Below the pieces are notes generated by a model that saw only the letters and a program-made list of their open reading frames with translations, searched no databases and was not told the origin of the DNA. From Oscillospiraceae bacterium (GTDB taxonomy: Bacteria > Bacillota > Clostridia > Saccharofermentanales > Saccharofermentanaceae), in NCBI GenBank assembly GCA_902775565.1, contig CACYMP010000001.1, positions 124,001-188,000 on the forward strand: a DNA stretch of 64,000 bases. Direction: 5' to 3'. Both the position numbers and the translations under genes were made by a program. Positions within the stretch are counted from its first letter, which is position 1. Each line of letters begins with the position of its first letter. Shown here in pieces: positions 15,523-25,757 of the stretch.

Positions 15523-16845
15523 TTGGCTGACTTAAGCAAAGGGAAAAAAGAGCCCCTGGCTTTTAGGATGTCTCCGCGCACTCTCGATGAGTATGCCGGG
15601 CAGGAACATATTATTGGCAAGGGCAAAATGCTCAGAAGAATGATCGAGGCAGACCGTCTATCCTCGATTATCCTTTTTGGGCCTCCCGGAGTCGGTAAGA
15701 CCGCACTTGCGAGAGTCATTGCCAATACCACGGAATCCCGTTTCGAAAGACTGAATGCCGTTACGGCAGGTGTGGCTGATATAAAGAAGGTCACTGAAGA
15801 TGCGCGCAATCCGATCATATCGGAAGGCCGCAAAACTGTCCTGTTCATCGATGAGATCCACAGATTCAATAAGCTGCAGCAGGATGCGCTTCTGCCGTTT
15901 GTTGAGGACGGCACGGTCATTCTGATCGGTGCCACTACCGAGAATCCGTTTTTTGAAGTAAACAAAGCCCTTGTATCGCGTTCCACGGTGCTTCAGCTCA
16001 AGCCCCTTGAGCCAAAGGATATAGCCAAGGTCTTAAGGAATGCCATAGAAGACAAGGAAAGAGGCTTTGGCAATATCGACGTCAAGTGCGATGAGAATAC
16101 CCTCCTTAAGATCGCCGAGACATCCAACGGAGATGCGCGTTCGGCGCTGAATGCCCTTGAACTGGCAGTAGTTACGACTTCGCCTTCGTCCGACGGTTCC
16201 GTTTGCATAACGGATGAGGTCATGAAGGACTGCATGCAGAACCGTGCGGTCATTTTCGATAAGGGCGGGGAGTATCATTACGACAATATAAGCGCGATGA
16301 TCAAGTCGATGAGGGGATCCGATCCTGATGCGGCGGTGCTCTATCTTGCCAGGGCGCTTAAGGCTGGCGAAGACATTGAGTTCCTTGCCAGAAGGATAAT
16401 GATATGCGCATCAGAGGATGTCGGAATGGCCAATCCCAATGCGCTTCTTGTTGCCGTTGCGGCATATGACTGCGCGAAAGCGGTCGGAATGCCGGAGGCG
16501 AGGATCCCGCTGGCACAGGCTTGCATAACCGTAGCGACATCGCCCAAGTCCAACGCTTCTTATCTTGCAGTGGATAAGGCTCTCTCTGATGTCGAGAATA
16601 CCGATACTGGCGTCGTTCCCATGCACCTGCGCAATGCTCCCGCAAAGGGAATGGCTGAACTCGGATATTCTGTCGGATACAAGTATCCTCACGATTTCCC
16701 GGGACATATCACAAAGCAGCAGTATATGACTGACAAGACTCTCGGCAGGACTTACTATGAGCCCACGGACATCGGCTACGAGGCAAAGGTCAGACAGTAT
16801 CTCGATTATGTAAAGAAAATGACGGAAGGGGATGGCGATAAGTGA
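15523..16845 (+). CDS. rarA: Replication-associated recombination protein A (RarA/MgsA)
   Basis: AAA+ ATPase of the clamp-loader type that acts at stalled replication forks. It shows MSPRTLDEYAGQEHI, Walker A GPPGVGKTAL, Walker B LFIDEIHRFNK, the sensor-1 region ATTENPFFEV, and the C-terminal tetramerisation domain (YKYPHDFPGH). The TTG start is supported by the AGGAAG just upstream and by the family's usual N-terminus (MADL...PLAFRM). At 440 aa it is full length. It follows glyA closely and overlaps dtd by four bases. Confidence 0.95.
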   Translation: MADLSKGKKEPLAFRMSPRTLDEYAGQEHIIGKGKMLRRMIEADRLSSIILFGPPGVGKTALARVIANTTESRFERLNAVTAGVADIKKVTEDARNPIISEGRKTVLFIDEIHRFNKLQQDALLPFVEDGTVILIGATTENPFFEVNKALVSRSTVLQLKPLEPKDIAKVLRNAIEDKERGFGNIDVKCDENTLLKIAETSNGDARSALNALELAVVTTSPSSDGSVCITDEVMKDCMQNRAVIFDKGGEYHYDNISAMIKSMRGSDPDAAVLYLARALKAGEDIEFLARRIMICASEDVGMANPNALLVAVAAYDCAKAVGMPEARIPLAQACITVATSPKSNASYLAVDKALSDVENTDTGVVPMHLRNAPAKGMAELGYSVGYKYPHDFPGHITKQQYMTDKTLGRTYYEPTDIGYEAKVRQYLDYVKKMTEGDGDK

Positions 16846-17288
16846 GATTCGTTATTCAGCGTGTTGCTTCGGCCCGAGTCGATATAGACGGACAGACAAA
16901 AGCCTCTATCGGGAAAGGCTTTGCCGTACTTATCGGTATCGGTAAAGGTGATGACGAGGCCGTAGCGGACAAGCTGATCTCGAAAATGATCGGCCTTCGG
17001 ATATTCGAAGACAGTGAAGGAAAGACGAATCTTGACCTTTCACAGGTTGGCGGAAAGCTCCTTCTTATCTCACAGTTCACTCTTTATGCCGACTGCAAAA
17101 AGGGTCACAGACCGGGATTTACCGATGCCTGCGAGCCTGAAAGGGCAAAGGAGCTTTACGGATATATCGTCAAAAAGTGTTCTAGCCTTGTCGGAGAAGT
17201 CGGAACGGGCGAATTCGGAGCGGACATGAAGGTCACGCTGACCAATGACGGACCGTTTACCATTATCCTTGATTCCGAGCGTCTGTGA
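16842..17288 (+). CDS. dtd: D-aminoacyl-tRNA deacylase
   Basis: Removes D-amino acids (and glycine from mischarged tRNA-Ala) from tRNAs. The family motifs SQFTLYADCKKGHRPGF and NDGPFTIILDS, which form the cross-subunit active site, are intact in this 148-residue protein. It begins with GTG overlapping the rarA stop. The relA/spoT homologue often found beside dtd is absent. Confidence 0.96.
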   Translation: MRFVIQRVASARVDIDGQTKASIGKGFAVLIGIGKGDDEAVADKLISKMIGLRIFEDSEGKTNLDLSQVGGKLLLISQFTLYADCKKGHRPGFTDACEPERAKELYGYIVKKCSSLVGEVGTGEFGADMKVTLTNDGPFTIILDSERL

Positions 17289-17411
17289 CAGTATTTTTAC
17301 GCACTTGAAATATAAGTAATATTATCTTTTGGTAAAATGAACTTAATTGTAATAAAATATATTGGTTAGTCTGTCTTTTTGCAGCTTTCCAAATGAAAAA
17401 GGGAGTTCTAA

Positions 17412-18740
17412 ATGGCGAATTCTAAAAACACATACGGTGGTGGAGATTCAAGAGAGATCCTCAGCTGCTCTTTCTGCGGAAAGTCCGAGTATGAGGTTCC
17501 CAGACTTTTCTCGGGCGTCAACTGCTATATCTGCATTGACTGCATCAGGACTGCTTACGGCATCATTGCCGAAGAGGAGAAGGTCAACAAGAAGCGCAAG
17601 ATGCGCACCATCAAGCCCAAGAAGCTTGTTACGCCTCATCAGATCAAGGACATGCTCGATCAGTATGTCATCGGACAGGATGAAGCGAAGGTTGCTCTGT
17701 CTGTAGCTGTTTATAATCACTACAAGAGAGTATTTACGGATCTTCCCGCTGACGAGACCGAGATCCAGAAGAGCAATATCCTTCTTTTAGGACCTACAGG
17801 TTCAGGAAAGACCCTTCTTGCCCAGACTCTGGCAAGGATCTTAAATGTTCCTTTTGCCGTTGCTGACGCTACAAGCCTTACTCAGGCAGGTTACGTCGGT
17901 GAAGACGTTGAGAATATCCTTCTCAAGCTGATCATTGCTGCTGATTACGACATCGAGCGCGCGCAGATCGGTATCGTCTATATCGATGAGGTCGATAAGA
18001 TCACAAAGAAGTCCGAGAATGTATCCATTACACGCGACGTAAGCGGCGAAGGCGTACAGCAGGCACTTCTCAAGATACTTGAGAGCACTATCGCAAATGT
18101 TCCTCCCAAGGGCGGAAGAAAGCATCCGAACGAGGAGTGCATCAAGATCGATACAACAAACATCCTGTTCATCTGCGGCGGCGCGTTTGACGGCCTTGAT
18201 GATATCATCGCAAAGCGTGTGGAGCAGAAGCAGTACGGTTTCGGTGCCAATGTTCAGTCACGCCGTGAAATGAACAGCGGTATCTACTACCACGAAGTTA
18301 AGCCTGATGACCTTATGAAGTTCGGACTTATCCCTGAGTTCATAGGACGTATTCCGGTAACCGTTGCTCTGGACAGACTTGATGCCGACGCATTGGTCAG
18401 AGTACTTACCGAACCCAAGAACGCCATCATCAAGCAGTATCAGAAGATAATGAAGATGGACGATGTCGATCTCAAGTTCGAGGAAGATGCAGTCAGAGCC
18501 ATCGCCGATAAGGCGGTAGAGCAGAATACCGGTGCAAGAGGCCTCAGAGCCATCATCGAAGAGACGATGAGACAGGTAATGTTCGATGTGCCGTCCGAGC
18601 ATGACATCAAGGAGTGCATCATCAAGAAAGAGTGCATTACCGAGGGCAAGCAGCCGATCATCATCTACAAGAACGGCACTGAGGAAAAGCCCGCTTCAAC
18701 CGGAGTCTCAACAGGCAGCACCGCATTGGGCGTAAGCTGA
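17412..18740 (+). CDS. clpX: ATP-dependent Clp protease ATP-binding subunit ClpX
   Basis: AAA+ unfoldase that feeds substrates to ClpP. The N-terminal zinc-binding domain has the CxxC-18-CxxC arrangement (Cys19, Cys22, Cys41, Cys44). It is followed by Walker [12 protein letters not shown], Walker [11 protein letters not shown], the pore loop YVGEDVEN, and the RKH/IGF-type elements (QYGFGANV) that dock ClpP. At 442 aa it is full length. A GGGAG site precedes the ATG after an AT-rich 120-base gap that probably holds its promoter. clpP and tig, which often precede clpX, are not here. Confidence 0.97.
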   Translation: MANSKNTYGGGDSREILSCSFCGKSEYEVPRLFSGVNCYICIDCIRTAYGIIAEEEKVNKKRKMRTIKPKKLVTPHQIKDMLDQYVIGQDEAKVALSVAVYNHYKRVFTDLPADETEIQKSNILLLGPTGSGKTLLAQTLARILNVPFAVADATSLTQAGYVGEDVENILLKLIIAADYDIERAQIGIVYIDEVDKITKKSENVSITRDVSGEGVQQALLKILESTIANVPPKGGRKHPNEECIKIDTTNILFICGGAFDGLDDIIAKRVEQKQYGFGANVQSRREMNSGIYYHEVKPDDLMKFGLIPEFIGRIPVTVALDRLDADALVRVLTEPKNAIIKQYQKIMKMDDVDLKFEEDAVRAIADKAVEQNTGARGLRAIIEETMRQVMFDVPSEHDIKECIIKKECITEGKQPIIIYKNGTEEKPASTGVSTGSTALGVS

Positions 18741-18781
18741 TAACTGACACTAAACACTAATTACATAAGGAGGGGAACAAA

Positions 18782-19738
18782 ATGGCTGAATCTTATAATC
18801 TTTGTCTTGATATCGGCGGCACGAAGGTTCTCGGCGCTGTATTCAATTCCAAGCGCGAGATCGTCTACAGGATGAAGAAGAAGACCAAGGCAGGCGGAGA
18901 TTCGTCTCAGAACGTCGAAGAGGTCATCATCAATGTCGTAAAAGACCTTATCGAAGGTTCAGGTATCAAGAAGAGTCAGATCCATGCCATTGCCGCAGGC
19001 GCTCCCGGCGTCATCAATCAGGACAGCGGCATAGTTTTGTTCTCACCCAATCTCCCATGGAGAAACTACAACATCAGGAAGCCGATCGAAGAACAGTTCG
19101 GTGTTCCTTTCTATATCGGAAATGATGTCAATGTAGGCGTGCTCGGCGAATACAAGTTCGGTGCCGCAAAGGGTTACAGCAATGTGGTAGGACTTTTCGT
19201 CGGTACAGGTATGGGCGGCGGCCTTATCCTTAACGGTGAGCTTTATACGGGCAATCAGTTCAAAGCTGCCGAGTATGGTCACATGATTCTCGATCCCGAG
19301 GGACCTTTGTGCAACTGCGGACAGAGAGGATGCCTCGAGGCATTTTCGAGCAAGCAGGGCATGAGTGCTTATATCAGACAGCAGGTCTCAAGAGGCAGAA
19401 AGTCTGCCATGGCAGAGGCTGTTACTGAGGGAGTTTTCAAGTCCAAGGCTTTGAAATCGGCTCTCAACAGCGGCGATCCCGTTGCTACGGAAGCCGTTAA
19501 CCGCGCGTGCCATTACCTGGCGATCGCATCGGGCAACCTTGTTAACACGTTCAGCCCCGAGATAGTCGTTTACGGCGGCGGCGTAATTGAAGCGGTAGGA
19601 GATCTGTTCCTGCAGAAGATCCTTTCTGAAGTCGACAGATACTGCATGCCTTCCATCAGGGAGACCGTTACATTCAAGAAAGCTGCTTTGGGCGATGATT
19701 CGATCCTTTACGGCGCGCTTTCAATGATAAAGAAGTAA
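18782..19738 (+). CDS. glcK: ROK-family glucokinase
   Basis: Phosphorylates glucose at C6 with ATP at the entry to glycolysis. Visible are the phosphate-binding LDIGGTKVLG at the N-terminus, the sugar-binding and catalytic region PNLPWRN and GNDVNVG, the glycine-rich GTGMGGGLI, and the ROK zinc motif CNCGQRGCLEAF. There is no N-terminal helix-turn-helix, so it is a kinase and not a ROK repressor. A strong AAGGAGGGG site precedes the ATG. Family-based assignment to glucose is likely, though fructose or N-acetylglucosamine kinases share the motifs. Confidence 0.9.
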   Translation: MAESYNLCLDIGGTKVLGAVFNSKREIVYRMKKKTKAGGDSSQNVEEVIINVVKDLIEGSGIKKSQIHAIAAGAPGVINQDSGIVLFSPNLPWRNYNIRKPIEEQFGVPFYIGNDVNVGVLGEYKFGAAKGYSNVVGLFVGTGMGGGLILNGELYTGNQFKAAEYGHMILDPEGPLCNCGQRGCLEAFSSKQGMSAYIRQQVSRGRKSAMAEAVTEGVFKSKALKSALNSGDPVATEAVNRACHYLAIASGNLVNTFSPEIVVYGGGVIEAVGDLFLQKILSEVDRYCMPSIRETVTFKKAALGDDSILYGALSMIKK

Positions 19739-19768
19739 TCAATATCGAAAAGAGGAACAATAAGACAG

Positions 19769-22423
19769 ATGGCTAGAATTGACGGCATAAGCAAGACCTT
19801 CAATCCGAACGAGGAGGAACCCAAGCTTTACAAGAACTGGATGGAAAAAGGCTATTTTAAGCCTTCAGAAGACAGATCCAAGAAGAGATTTTCTATCGTA
19901 ATGCCCCCGCCGAACATCACGGGACAGCTTCACATGGGCCATGCCCTTGATAACACTCTTCAGGACATCCTGACGAGATATAAGAGGATGGCAGGTTACG
20001 CTGCTCTCTGGCTTCCCGGCACAGACCACGCATCCATTGCGACCGAAGCAAGGATCGTTGCGGAGATGCGCAAGGAAGGCATTTATAAGGAAGATATCGG
20101 CAGAGATAAGTTCCTTGAAAGAGCATGGGCATGGAAAGCGCAGTACGGCGGACGTATCGTCGAGCAGCTCAAGAAGATGGGTTCTTCATGCGACTGGTCA
20201 AGAGAGCGCTTCACGATGGATGAGGGGTGCTCAGATGCAGTCAAGGAAGTTTTCGTAAAGTACTACAACCAGGGTCTTATCTACAGAGGTGAGCGTATCA
20301 TCAACTGGTGCCCCCACTGCCTTACATCGATCTCCAATGCTGAGGTTGAGTATGAAGAGCAGCCCGGTCATTTCTGGCATATCAGATATCCTTTCGAGGA
20401 CGGTTCCGGATATATCAATCTCGCAACAACAAGACCTGAGACTCTCTTAGGCGATACTGCAGTCGCTGTTAACCCTAAAGATGAGCGTTACAAGGACGTT
20501 ATCGGAAAGATGCTCGTTCTGCCTCTCGTCGGACGCAAGATCCCGGTAGTTGCAGACGATTACGTTGATATCGAATTCGGTACCGGTGCAGTTAAGATCA
20601 CTCCCGGCCACGATCCCAACGACTTCGAAGTCGGCCTGAGACATAACCTTGAGGTTATCACTGTCCTTACCGAAGACGCAAAGATCACCGAGGACTACCC
20701 GAAGTATGCCGGTATGGACAGATATGAGGCAAGAGAAGCCATCGTTAAGGATCTTGAAGAAGGCGGATTCCTCATTGAAGTCGAAGACTATACCCACAAC
20801 GTCGGTACATGCTACCGCTGCGGCACCACTATCGAGCCGAGGGTATCACTTCAGTGGTTCGTTAAGATGGAGACTCTTGCAAAGCCTGCTATCGAGGCTG
20901 TAAGAGACGGACGTACGAGATTCGTTCCCGAGAGATTCTCCAAGAACTACTACAACTGGATGGAGGATATCCGTGACTGGTGTATCTCCAGACAGCTCTG
21001 GTGGGGTCACAGGATCCCTGCGTTCTACTGCGATGACTGCGGTGAGATCGTAGTTACCAAGGAAGATACGGCAGTCTGCCCTAAGTGCGGCAAGCCCATG
21101 CGCCAGGATCCCGATACTCTTGATACATGGTTCTCATCCGCACTCTGGCCGTTCTCAACACTCGGATGGCCTGAAAAGACTGAAGACCTCGCACGCTTCT
21201 ATCCTACGGATACACTGGTTACAGGTTACGACATCATCACATTCTGGGTTTCCAGAATGATGGTTGCAGGCCTTGCCCATATGGATCAGGTTCCTTTCAA
21301 GGATGTTCTCATCCATGGCCTCGTAAGGGATTCCCAGGGCCGCAAGATGAGTAAGTCTTTAGGCAACGGTATCGATCCTCTTGAGATCATCGATAATCAC
21401 GGCGCGGATGCGCTCAGATTTGCTCTTGTCACAGGTAATGCTCCGGGCAACGACCAGAGATTCCAGGAAGACAAGATCATAATGGGAAGAAACCTTTCCA
21501 ACAAGATCTGGAACGCGATGAGATTCGTCATCATGAACATGCCTGACGATATCGATTACAAGGCTGTTGATCCGGCGAAGTACACGTTAGAGGACAAGTG
21601 GATCCTTACAAAGCTTCATAACGTTGTATCTGAGGCAACTGCAAATATCGACAACTATGACTTCGGCATAGCTCTTTCCAAGATCGTCGATTTCATCTGG
21701 GATAATTTCTGCGACTGGTACATCGAGATCTGCAAGAGCAGGCTGTTCGACGAGAACTGTCCGACAAGCCTTGAGGCACGTTATCTGCTCAATTATGTTC
21801 TCGGAGTATCCATGCAGCTTCTACATCCGTTCTTGCCGTTTATCACGGAAGAGGTATATTCAAACCTTGTTCTTGACGGTAAGGCTGAATCCATCATGAT
21901 CTCTGACTGGCCTGATGCCTCAAAGATCCCCGCTTCACCTGATGAGGCTGAGATGATGGAGACATTGATGGATGCTATCAGAGGAATCCGTGCAGTCAGA
22001 AAGGATATGGATGTTGCGCCTTCGAGAAAGGCACACATCATCGTTGTTACACCTTCCGACAAGACTGCTTCGATGTTTGTCAACGGTGAGGGCTTCCTTG
22101 CAAGACTCGCTTCCGTAAGCGGACTTGAGACAAGGAAGGATAAGGAGGGTATCCCTTCAACCGCAGTAGCAGCTATGTTCAAGGGCGGTGAGATCTATCT
22201 GCCGCTTGAAGACCTTATCGATATAAGCAAGGAACTTGAGCGTCTCGGAAAAGAGAAGGAGCGCCTTGAAGGTGAGATCGCCCGTGTCAGCGGCAAGCTT
22301 GCCAATGAGTCGTTCGTTTCAAGAGCACCTGCGGCAGTTGTCGATCAGGAGAGGGCAAAGCTTACAAAGTATGAGGAAATGCACAAGAGTATCACTGAGA
22401 GAATAGAGATACTCAGCAAATAA
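19769..22423 (+). CDS. valS: Valyl-tRNA synthetase
   Basis: Class I synthetase charging tRNA-Val. HIGH-type HMGH is at residues 55-58 within PPPNITGQLHMGH, and KMSKS is at 526-530. The editing (CP1) domain lies between, with TTRPETLLGDTAVAV, and a zinc-like CxxC pair (CDDC and CPKC) sits around residues 430-450. A C-terminal coiled-coil arm (LERLGKEKERLEGEIARV) clamps the tRNA. At 884 aa it is full length. There is no room for a T-box leader between glcK and valS (30 bases), so it is probably expressed from an upstream promoter. Confidence 0.97.
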   Translation: MARIDGISKTFNPNEEEPKLYKNWMEKGYFKPSEDRSKKRFSIVMPPPNITGQLHMGHALDNTLQDILTRYKRMAGYAALWLPGTDHASIATEARIVAEMRKEGIYKEDIGRDKFLERAWAWKAQYGGRIVEQLKKMGSSCDWSRERFTMDEGCSDAVKEVFVKYYNQGLIYRGERIINWCPHCLTSISNAEVEYEEQPGHFWHIRYPFEDGSGYINLATTRPETLLGDTAVAVNPKDERYKDVIGKMLVLPLVGRKIPVVADDYVDIEFGTGAVKITPGHDPNDFEVGLRHNLEVITVLTEDAKITEDYPKYAGMDRYEAREAIVKDLEEGGFLIEVEDYTHNVGTCYRCGTTIEPRVSLQWFVKMETLAKPAIEAVRDGRTRFVPERFSKNYYNWMEDIRDWCISRQLWWGHRIPAFYCDDCGEIVVTKEDTAVCPKCGKPMRQDPDTLDTWFSSALWPFSTLGWPEKTEDLARFYPTDTLVTGYDIITFWVSRMMVAGLAHMDQVPFKDVLIHGLVRDSQGRKMSKSLGNGIDPLEIIDNHGADALRFALVTGNAPGNDQRFQEDKIIMGRNLSNKIWNAMRFVIMNMPDDIDYKAVDPAKYTLEDKWILTKLHNVVSEATANIDNYDFGIALSKIVDFIWDNFCDWYIEICKSRLFDENCPTSLEARYLLNYVLGVSMQLLHPFLPFITEEVYSNLVLDGKAESIMISDWPDASKIPASPDEAEMMETLMDAIRGIRAVRKDMDVAPSRKAHIIVVTPSDKTASMFVNGEGFLARLASVSGLETRKDKEGIPSTAVAAMFKGGEIYLPLEDLIDISKELERLGKEKERLEGEIARVSGKLANESFVSRAPAAVVDQERAKLTKYEEMHKSITERIEILSK

Positions 22424-22437
22424 AAGGAGGACGGAAC

Positions 22438-23172
22438 ATGAGCACCGAAGAATTTGGTAACAAGGAACTGATTGAAAAGCTGCCTAAGGAAGGCGTTCAT
22501 TGCTACGCGGGAAATCCCGGCAAGATTAACAGGAACAGAATTCTGTCGCTGGTCATGTTCGTTTTGAGCGCCGCTCTCGCGGTATTTGGTTTCGTAAAGG
22601 CCGGTAACGGAATGGTTATGCTGATTCTGGGCGGAATCGGAGTGCTCCTCGCTATCTGCTTCATACTGGTCTTCTGCCAGACATTCCTGGTTGCGAAGTT
22701 CAGAGTTGCTGTTGATTACAACGAAAAGAATATCGTTCTCAGATACCGCTACAGCAAGATCCTTATTCCTTTCGAGAACTTTGACGCAAGAGACGGCGCA
22801 CCCGACCAGGCTGAAGCCATGATCGATAAGAACTTCAACAAAGCAGAAAACGCTTATCTCGTTCTTGATGACGTTTTCGAGGATGCTTGCTATCAGACTT
22901 CAATTGCCGATCTCGAATCAAAGGAAGACTTTGAGAAGCTCAAGGCAGACTGCTTTGCTATCGCTGATGCATACGGAGCAAGGAACAGCAAGGATAAGGT
23001 CAAGTTCTATTATGAGAAGGATGATGAAGTCGAATCCGAGCCTGTTTCTGATATCGACAAGATGATCAAAGAGGCAAGAGAAGAGACCAAGGCTGCAAAG
23101 GAAGTTCATTCTGACGAGGCTGAGGCTGAAGAAGAGACTGATGCAGCAGAAGAGAAGAAGGAAGAAGAGTAA
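22438..23172 (+). CDS. Membrane protein of unknown function with acidic tail
   Basis: The family is not recognised. After about 35 soluble residues there are two adjacent membrane helices (about residues 36-54 and 61-82). A cytoplasmic-looking beta-rich part follows (FRVAVDYNEKNIVLRYRY), and the last 45 residues are strongly acidic (Glu/Asp with Lys and Ala). The pattern resembles membrane-anchored PH-like domain proteins, but this is only a shape similarity. An AAAGGAGG site precedes the ATG 15 bases after valS, so it shares its transcript, and a strong terminator follows. Confidence 0.8.
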   Translation: MSTEEFGNKELIEKLPKEGVHCYAGNPGKINRNRILSLVMFVLSAALAVFGFVKAGNGMVMLILGGIGVLLAICFILVFCQTFLVAKFRVAVDYNEKNIVLRYRYSKILIPFENFDARDGAPDQAEAMIDKNFNKAENAYLVLDDVFEDACYQTSIADLESKEDFEKLKADCFAIADAYGARNSKDKVKFYYEKDDEVESEPVSDIDKMIKEAREETKAAKEVHSDEAEAEEETDAAEEKKEEE

Positions 23173-23196
23173 TCTTTCTTTATAATTCCGATAATA

Positions 23197-23225
23197 AAGG
23201 GGTTCACGGTGTGAGCCCCTTTTTC
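23197..23225. terminator. Terminator between convergent genes
   Basis: An 11-bp stem (AAGGGGTTCAC with GTGAGCCCCTT) with a three-base loop is followed by T residues on the + strand and preceded by an A-rich run, so it may serve both the acidic-tail protein gene and the opposing pseudouridine synthase gene. Confidence 0.88.
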
Positions 23226-23230
23226 ATTGA

Positions 23231-23962
23231 TCATTTTGAAAGTCCTTTTAGAAGTTCCTTCTTTTCGTCAGCTGTCAGATATCTCCATTTTCCCGGTTCG
23301 AGATCGCCGAGCCTTATGTTGATGAACCTGATCCTCTTGAGCTTGGTAACCCTGTATCCCAGATATTCGCACATACGTCTTATCTGACGGTTCATTCCCT
23401 GTCTTAATATTATCCTGAACGTCTTCTGATTGACGGGAAATACTTCTGTCTTAAGCGTCATTCGGCCCAGGACTGGAACGCCGGATGACATTGTCTTGAT
23501 GAACGTGCTGTCATAAGGTCTGTTCAGAGTGACCACATATTCTTTCTCGTGACCATTCTCGGATCTTAAAAGACGGTTTACGATGTCTCCGTTGTTGGTA
23601 AGAAGGATAAGGCCGGAAGAATTCTTATCCAATCGTCCGACAGGGAAGATGCGTTCTCCGAAATCTATGTAATCTATTATGTTTGAGGGATCTCTTGTGT
23701 CAGTAGTGCAGGTGATGCCCAAAGGTTTGTTGAAGGCAATGTAGATCATGTTGTCTTCAGGGATAACAGCCTTGCCGTCAACTGCAACCGTATCGCCGTC
23801 TTTAACACGCGTACCGAGGTCAGCGGTTATTCCGTTGACAGTTACTTTTCCGGATTCTATCAGGTGATCAGCCTCACGTCTTGAGCATACGCCTGATGAA
23901 GCTATATATTTATTGAGCCTTATACCTTCAGGCGCGCTGTTCTCAGGGTCAATCCCAGGCAT
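23231..23962 (-). CDS. RsuA/RluB-family pseudouridine synthase
   Basis: A 243-residue enzyme: S4 RNA-binding domain at residues about 15-62 (RLNKYIASSGVCSRREADHL), then the catalytic domain with GRLDKNSSGLILLTNNGD containing the nucleophilic Asp, and RQGMNRQIRRMCEYLGY near the C-terminus. By length and motifs it belongs to the RluB/RluE/RluF/RsuA group acting on rRNA; the exact target is not readable. Its ATG overlaps the histidine kinase stop by 14 bases, so it is translationally coupled to a two-component system. In many Firmicutes the equivalent gene follows scpB; that place is taken here by an RpiR gene. Confidence 0.92.
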   Translation of the reverse strand: MPGIDPENSAPEGIRLNKYIASSGVCSRREADHLIESGKVTVNGITADLGTRVKDGDTVAVDGKAVIPEDNMIYIAFNKPLGITCTTDTRDPSNIIDYIDFGERIFPVGRLDKNSSGLILLTNNGDIVNRLLRSENGHEKEYVVTLNRPYDSTFIKTMSSGVPVLGRMTLKTEVFPVNQKTFRIILRQGMNRQIRRMCEYLGYRVTKLKRIRFINIRLGDLEPGKWRYLTADEKKELLKGLSK

Positions 23963-25757
23963 CTATGTTCTCCGCCCTTGAAAGAGTAAACGTGAACGTC
24001 GAGCCTTCTTCATACTTGCTCGTAACCTTGATGGTCTCGCCCATGTAGGTGAGGAGCTCTTTGGCGATGGAAAGACCGAGGCCCGAGCCTTTCTTGCCTC
24101 TGGCGCGGTCAGCCTTGAAGAACCTGTCGAAAATATGGTCTATATCGTATTCGTGTATGCCTTGTCCGGTGTCCGCAACTGATATATAAACCTTTTTCTC
24201 GTTCTCGATATAGTCGGTGATGATAGTTATGGATTTACCGCGCGGTGTGTACTTTTTAGCGTTGTCGAGCAGGATAACAAGGATCTGTTCAACACGGTCA
24301 GGGTTACCGTTGACGGTAGGAAGAGTGCCGTATGTGTTCTGTACGGAGAATTTGATACCGGCTTCGGCCATTATCGGTCCGAACCTTATCTCGATGCTGT
24401 TGATGAGCTTGTTGACGTCAAACGGATATGTCTTGAACGCGAGCGTACGGGACTGGAGCTTTGAAAGCTCAAGCATGTCGTCGATGAGTCTTGAGAGACG
24501 CATTGTCTCGTTAAGGATGATTCCGTAATAACGCTGACGGTCTTCTTCTTTCTTGACCATGCCGTCGGCCAAAGGCTCGATCAGTCCGCGCAATGTCTGA
24601 AGAGGAGTACGAAGCTCGTGTGAGATGTTGGCAACGTAGTCCTGTCTGAAGTGCTCGTTCTTCTGGGCTTCGTAGATATCACGGAAGAATCCCGTAGCAC
24701 CGATGATTCGTGTCTTGTCCTCTGAATCGTATTTGGGGATGATGGTCGACTGATAAGCATAGCTTCTGTCTTCGATCATCCTGGTCTTTGTCTCGCCCGT
24801 TGAGATACAATCCTCAAAATCCTTCCAGACTTCCTCAAAAGGAATGAGCTGGAGGTGTTCCGTGAACATGTTGTTCTTGTCGGCTCTGCTGAAGAGCGTC
24901 TTTATGGCTTCGTTGGTAGTGATTGGGTTGGATTCTGAATCGACAACGACGATACCGTCGGAAATAACGTCGAAGATCTCCTGGAGGCGGTTCTTCTCGT
25001 TGGTAAGATCACTGATGGATTTTGAGAGCTGGTCGGCAAGGTAGTTGAAAGAAGCACCGAGCTCACCGATCTCGCCTTTGTGGCTCTCGTCAGCTCTGAC
25101 GCTGAAGTTGCCGCTCGCGTATTCCATGGCGATCTCGTTCATTTCCTGGATAGGAAGGATCATCCTTGTAACGAGCGCATATGCGGGGATAAGCATTACG
25201 CAGGCAGCCATAAGGGTTGAGAGAACGAGAATGTTGATGTACTGGATGATCAGGTCATTATAGGCATTCAGATAAGAAAGCGAAAGGAGAGTACAGTATT
25301 CTCCGTTAAAGTAAACGGGCTGGCTTATCGCGATGATCTTTTTCATAGGATCACTGGTGTCATAAGTCCTGGTGGAAATACCGTTGGGACCGGCTGTGAA
25401 TTCCTTGAAATTAAGGGTATTGTTAACGTTGTTGATATCCTTAACAGCGATGTTCATCTTATCGGTCGGTGTTGACTGAATGAGCTTGCCGCTCTGGCTT
25501 ATAAGGAAATAGTCATGACCTGAAGCGAAAGAAGTATTGAAAAAGAAGGTCCTGGATTGTTCATTATCCAATATGCTGGGATCTTCCATAAAGAGCTGCT
25601 GATATACGATATCCTGATTGACTGCATGATTTGTCTCGATATCGATGGTAGCTGTACGACCGGCAACGATAAATGCCAATGTCGCAAGGATCGCTGATGC
25701 AACCAGCGATATGATGACAAGAGACATTGTCCTTCTGAGCAGTGTGCTCTGAAACAT
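23949..25757 (-). CDS. PhoR/WalK-like sensor histidine kinase
   Basis: A 602-residue membrane kinase. A transmembrane helix at about 10-32 precedes a periplasmic-side sensor domain of roughly 130 residues, then a second helix (about 175-200), a HAMP linker, a PAS domain (about 265-365), HisKA with the phospho-acceptor His380 in ISHELRTPLQ, and a HATPase with N, G1 (DTGQGI) and G2 (GSGLGLSI) boxes. It pairs with the response regulator immediately upstream, whose stop overlaps its start. The domain order matches PhoR/WalK kinases, which sense phosphate or wall status; the signal here is unknown. Confidence 0.93.
   Translation of the reverse strand: MFQSTLLRRTMSLVIISLVASAILATLAFIVAGRTATIDIETNHAVNQDIVYQQLFMEDPSILDNEQSRTFFFNTSFASGHDYFLISQSGKLIQSTPTDKMNIAVKDINNVNNTLNFKEFTAGPNGISTRTYDTSDPMKKIIAISQPVYFNGEYCTLLSLSYLNAYNDLIIQYINILVLSTLMAACVMLIPAYALVTRMILPIQEMNEIAMEYASGNFSVRADESHKGEIGELGASFNYLADQLSKSISDLTNEKNRLQEIFDVISDGIVVVDSESNPITTNEAIKTLFSRADKNNMFTEHLQLIPFEEVWKDFEDCISTGETKTRMIEDRSYAYQSTIIPKYDSEDKTRIIGATGFFRDIYEAQKNEHFRQDYVANISHELRTPLQTLRGLIEPLADGMVKKEEDRQRYYGIILNETMRLSRLIDDMLELSKLQSRTLAFKTYPFDVNKLINSIEIRFGPIMAEAGIKFSVQNTYGTLPTVNGNPDRVEQILVILLDNAKKYTPRGKSITIITDYIENEKKVYISVADTGQGIHEYDIDHIFDRFFKADRARGKKGSGLGLSIAKELLTYMGETIKVTSKYEEGSTFTFTLSRAENIDAWD

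Noticed and set aside
19739-19768. T-box leader for valS
   Set aside because: Only 30 bases separate glcK and valS, with no T-box sequence or terminator; the ileS leader is also too short.
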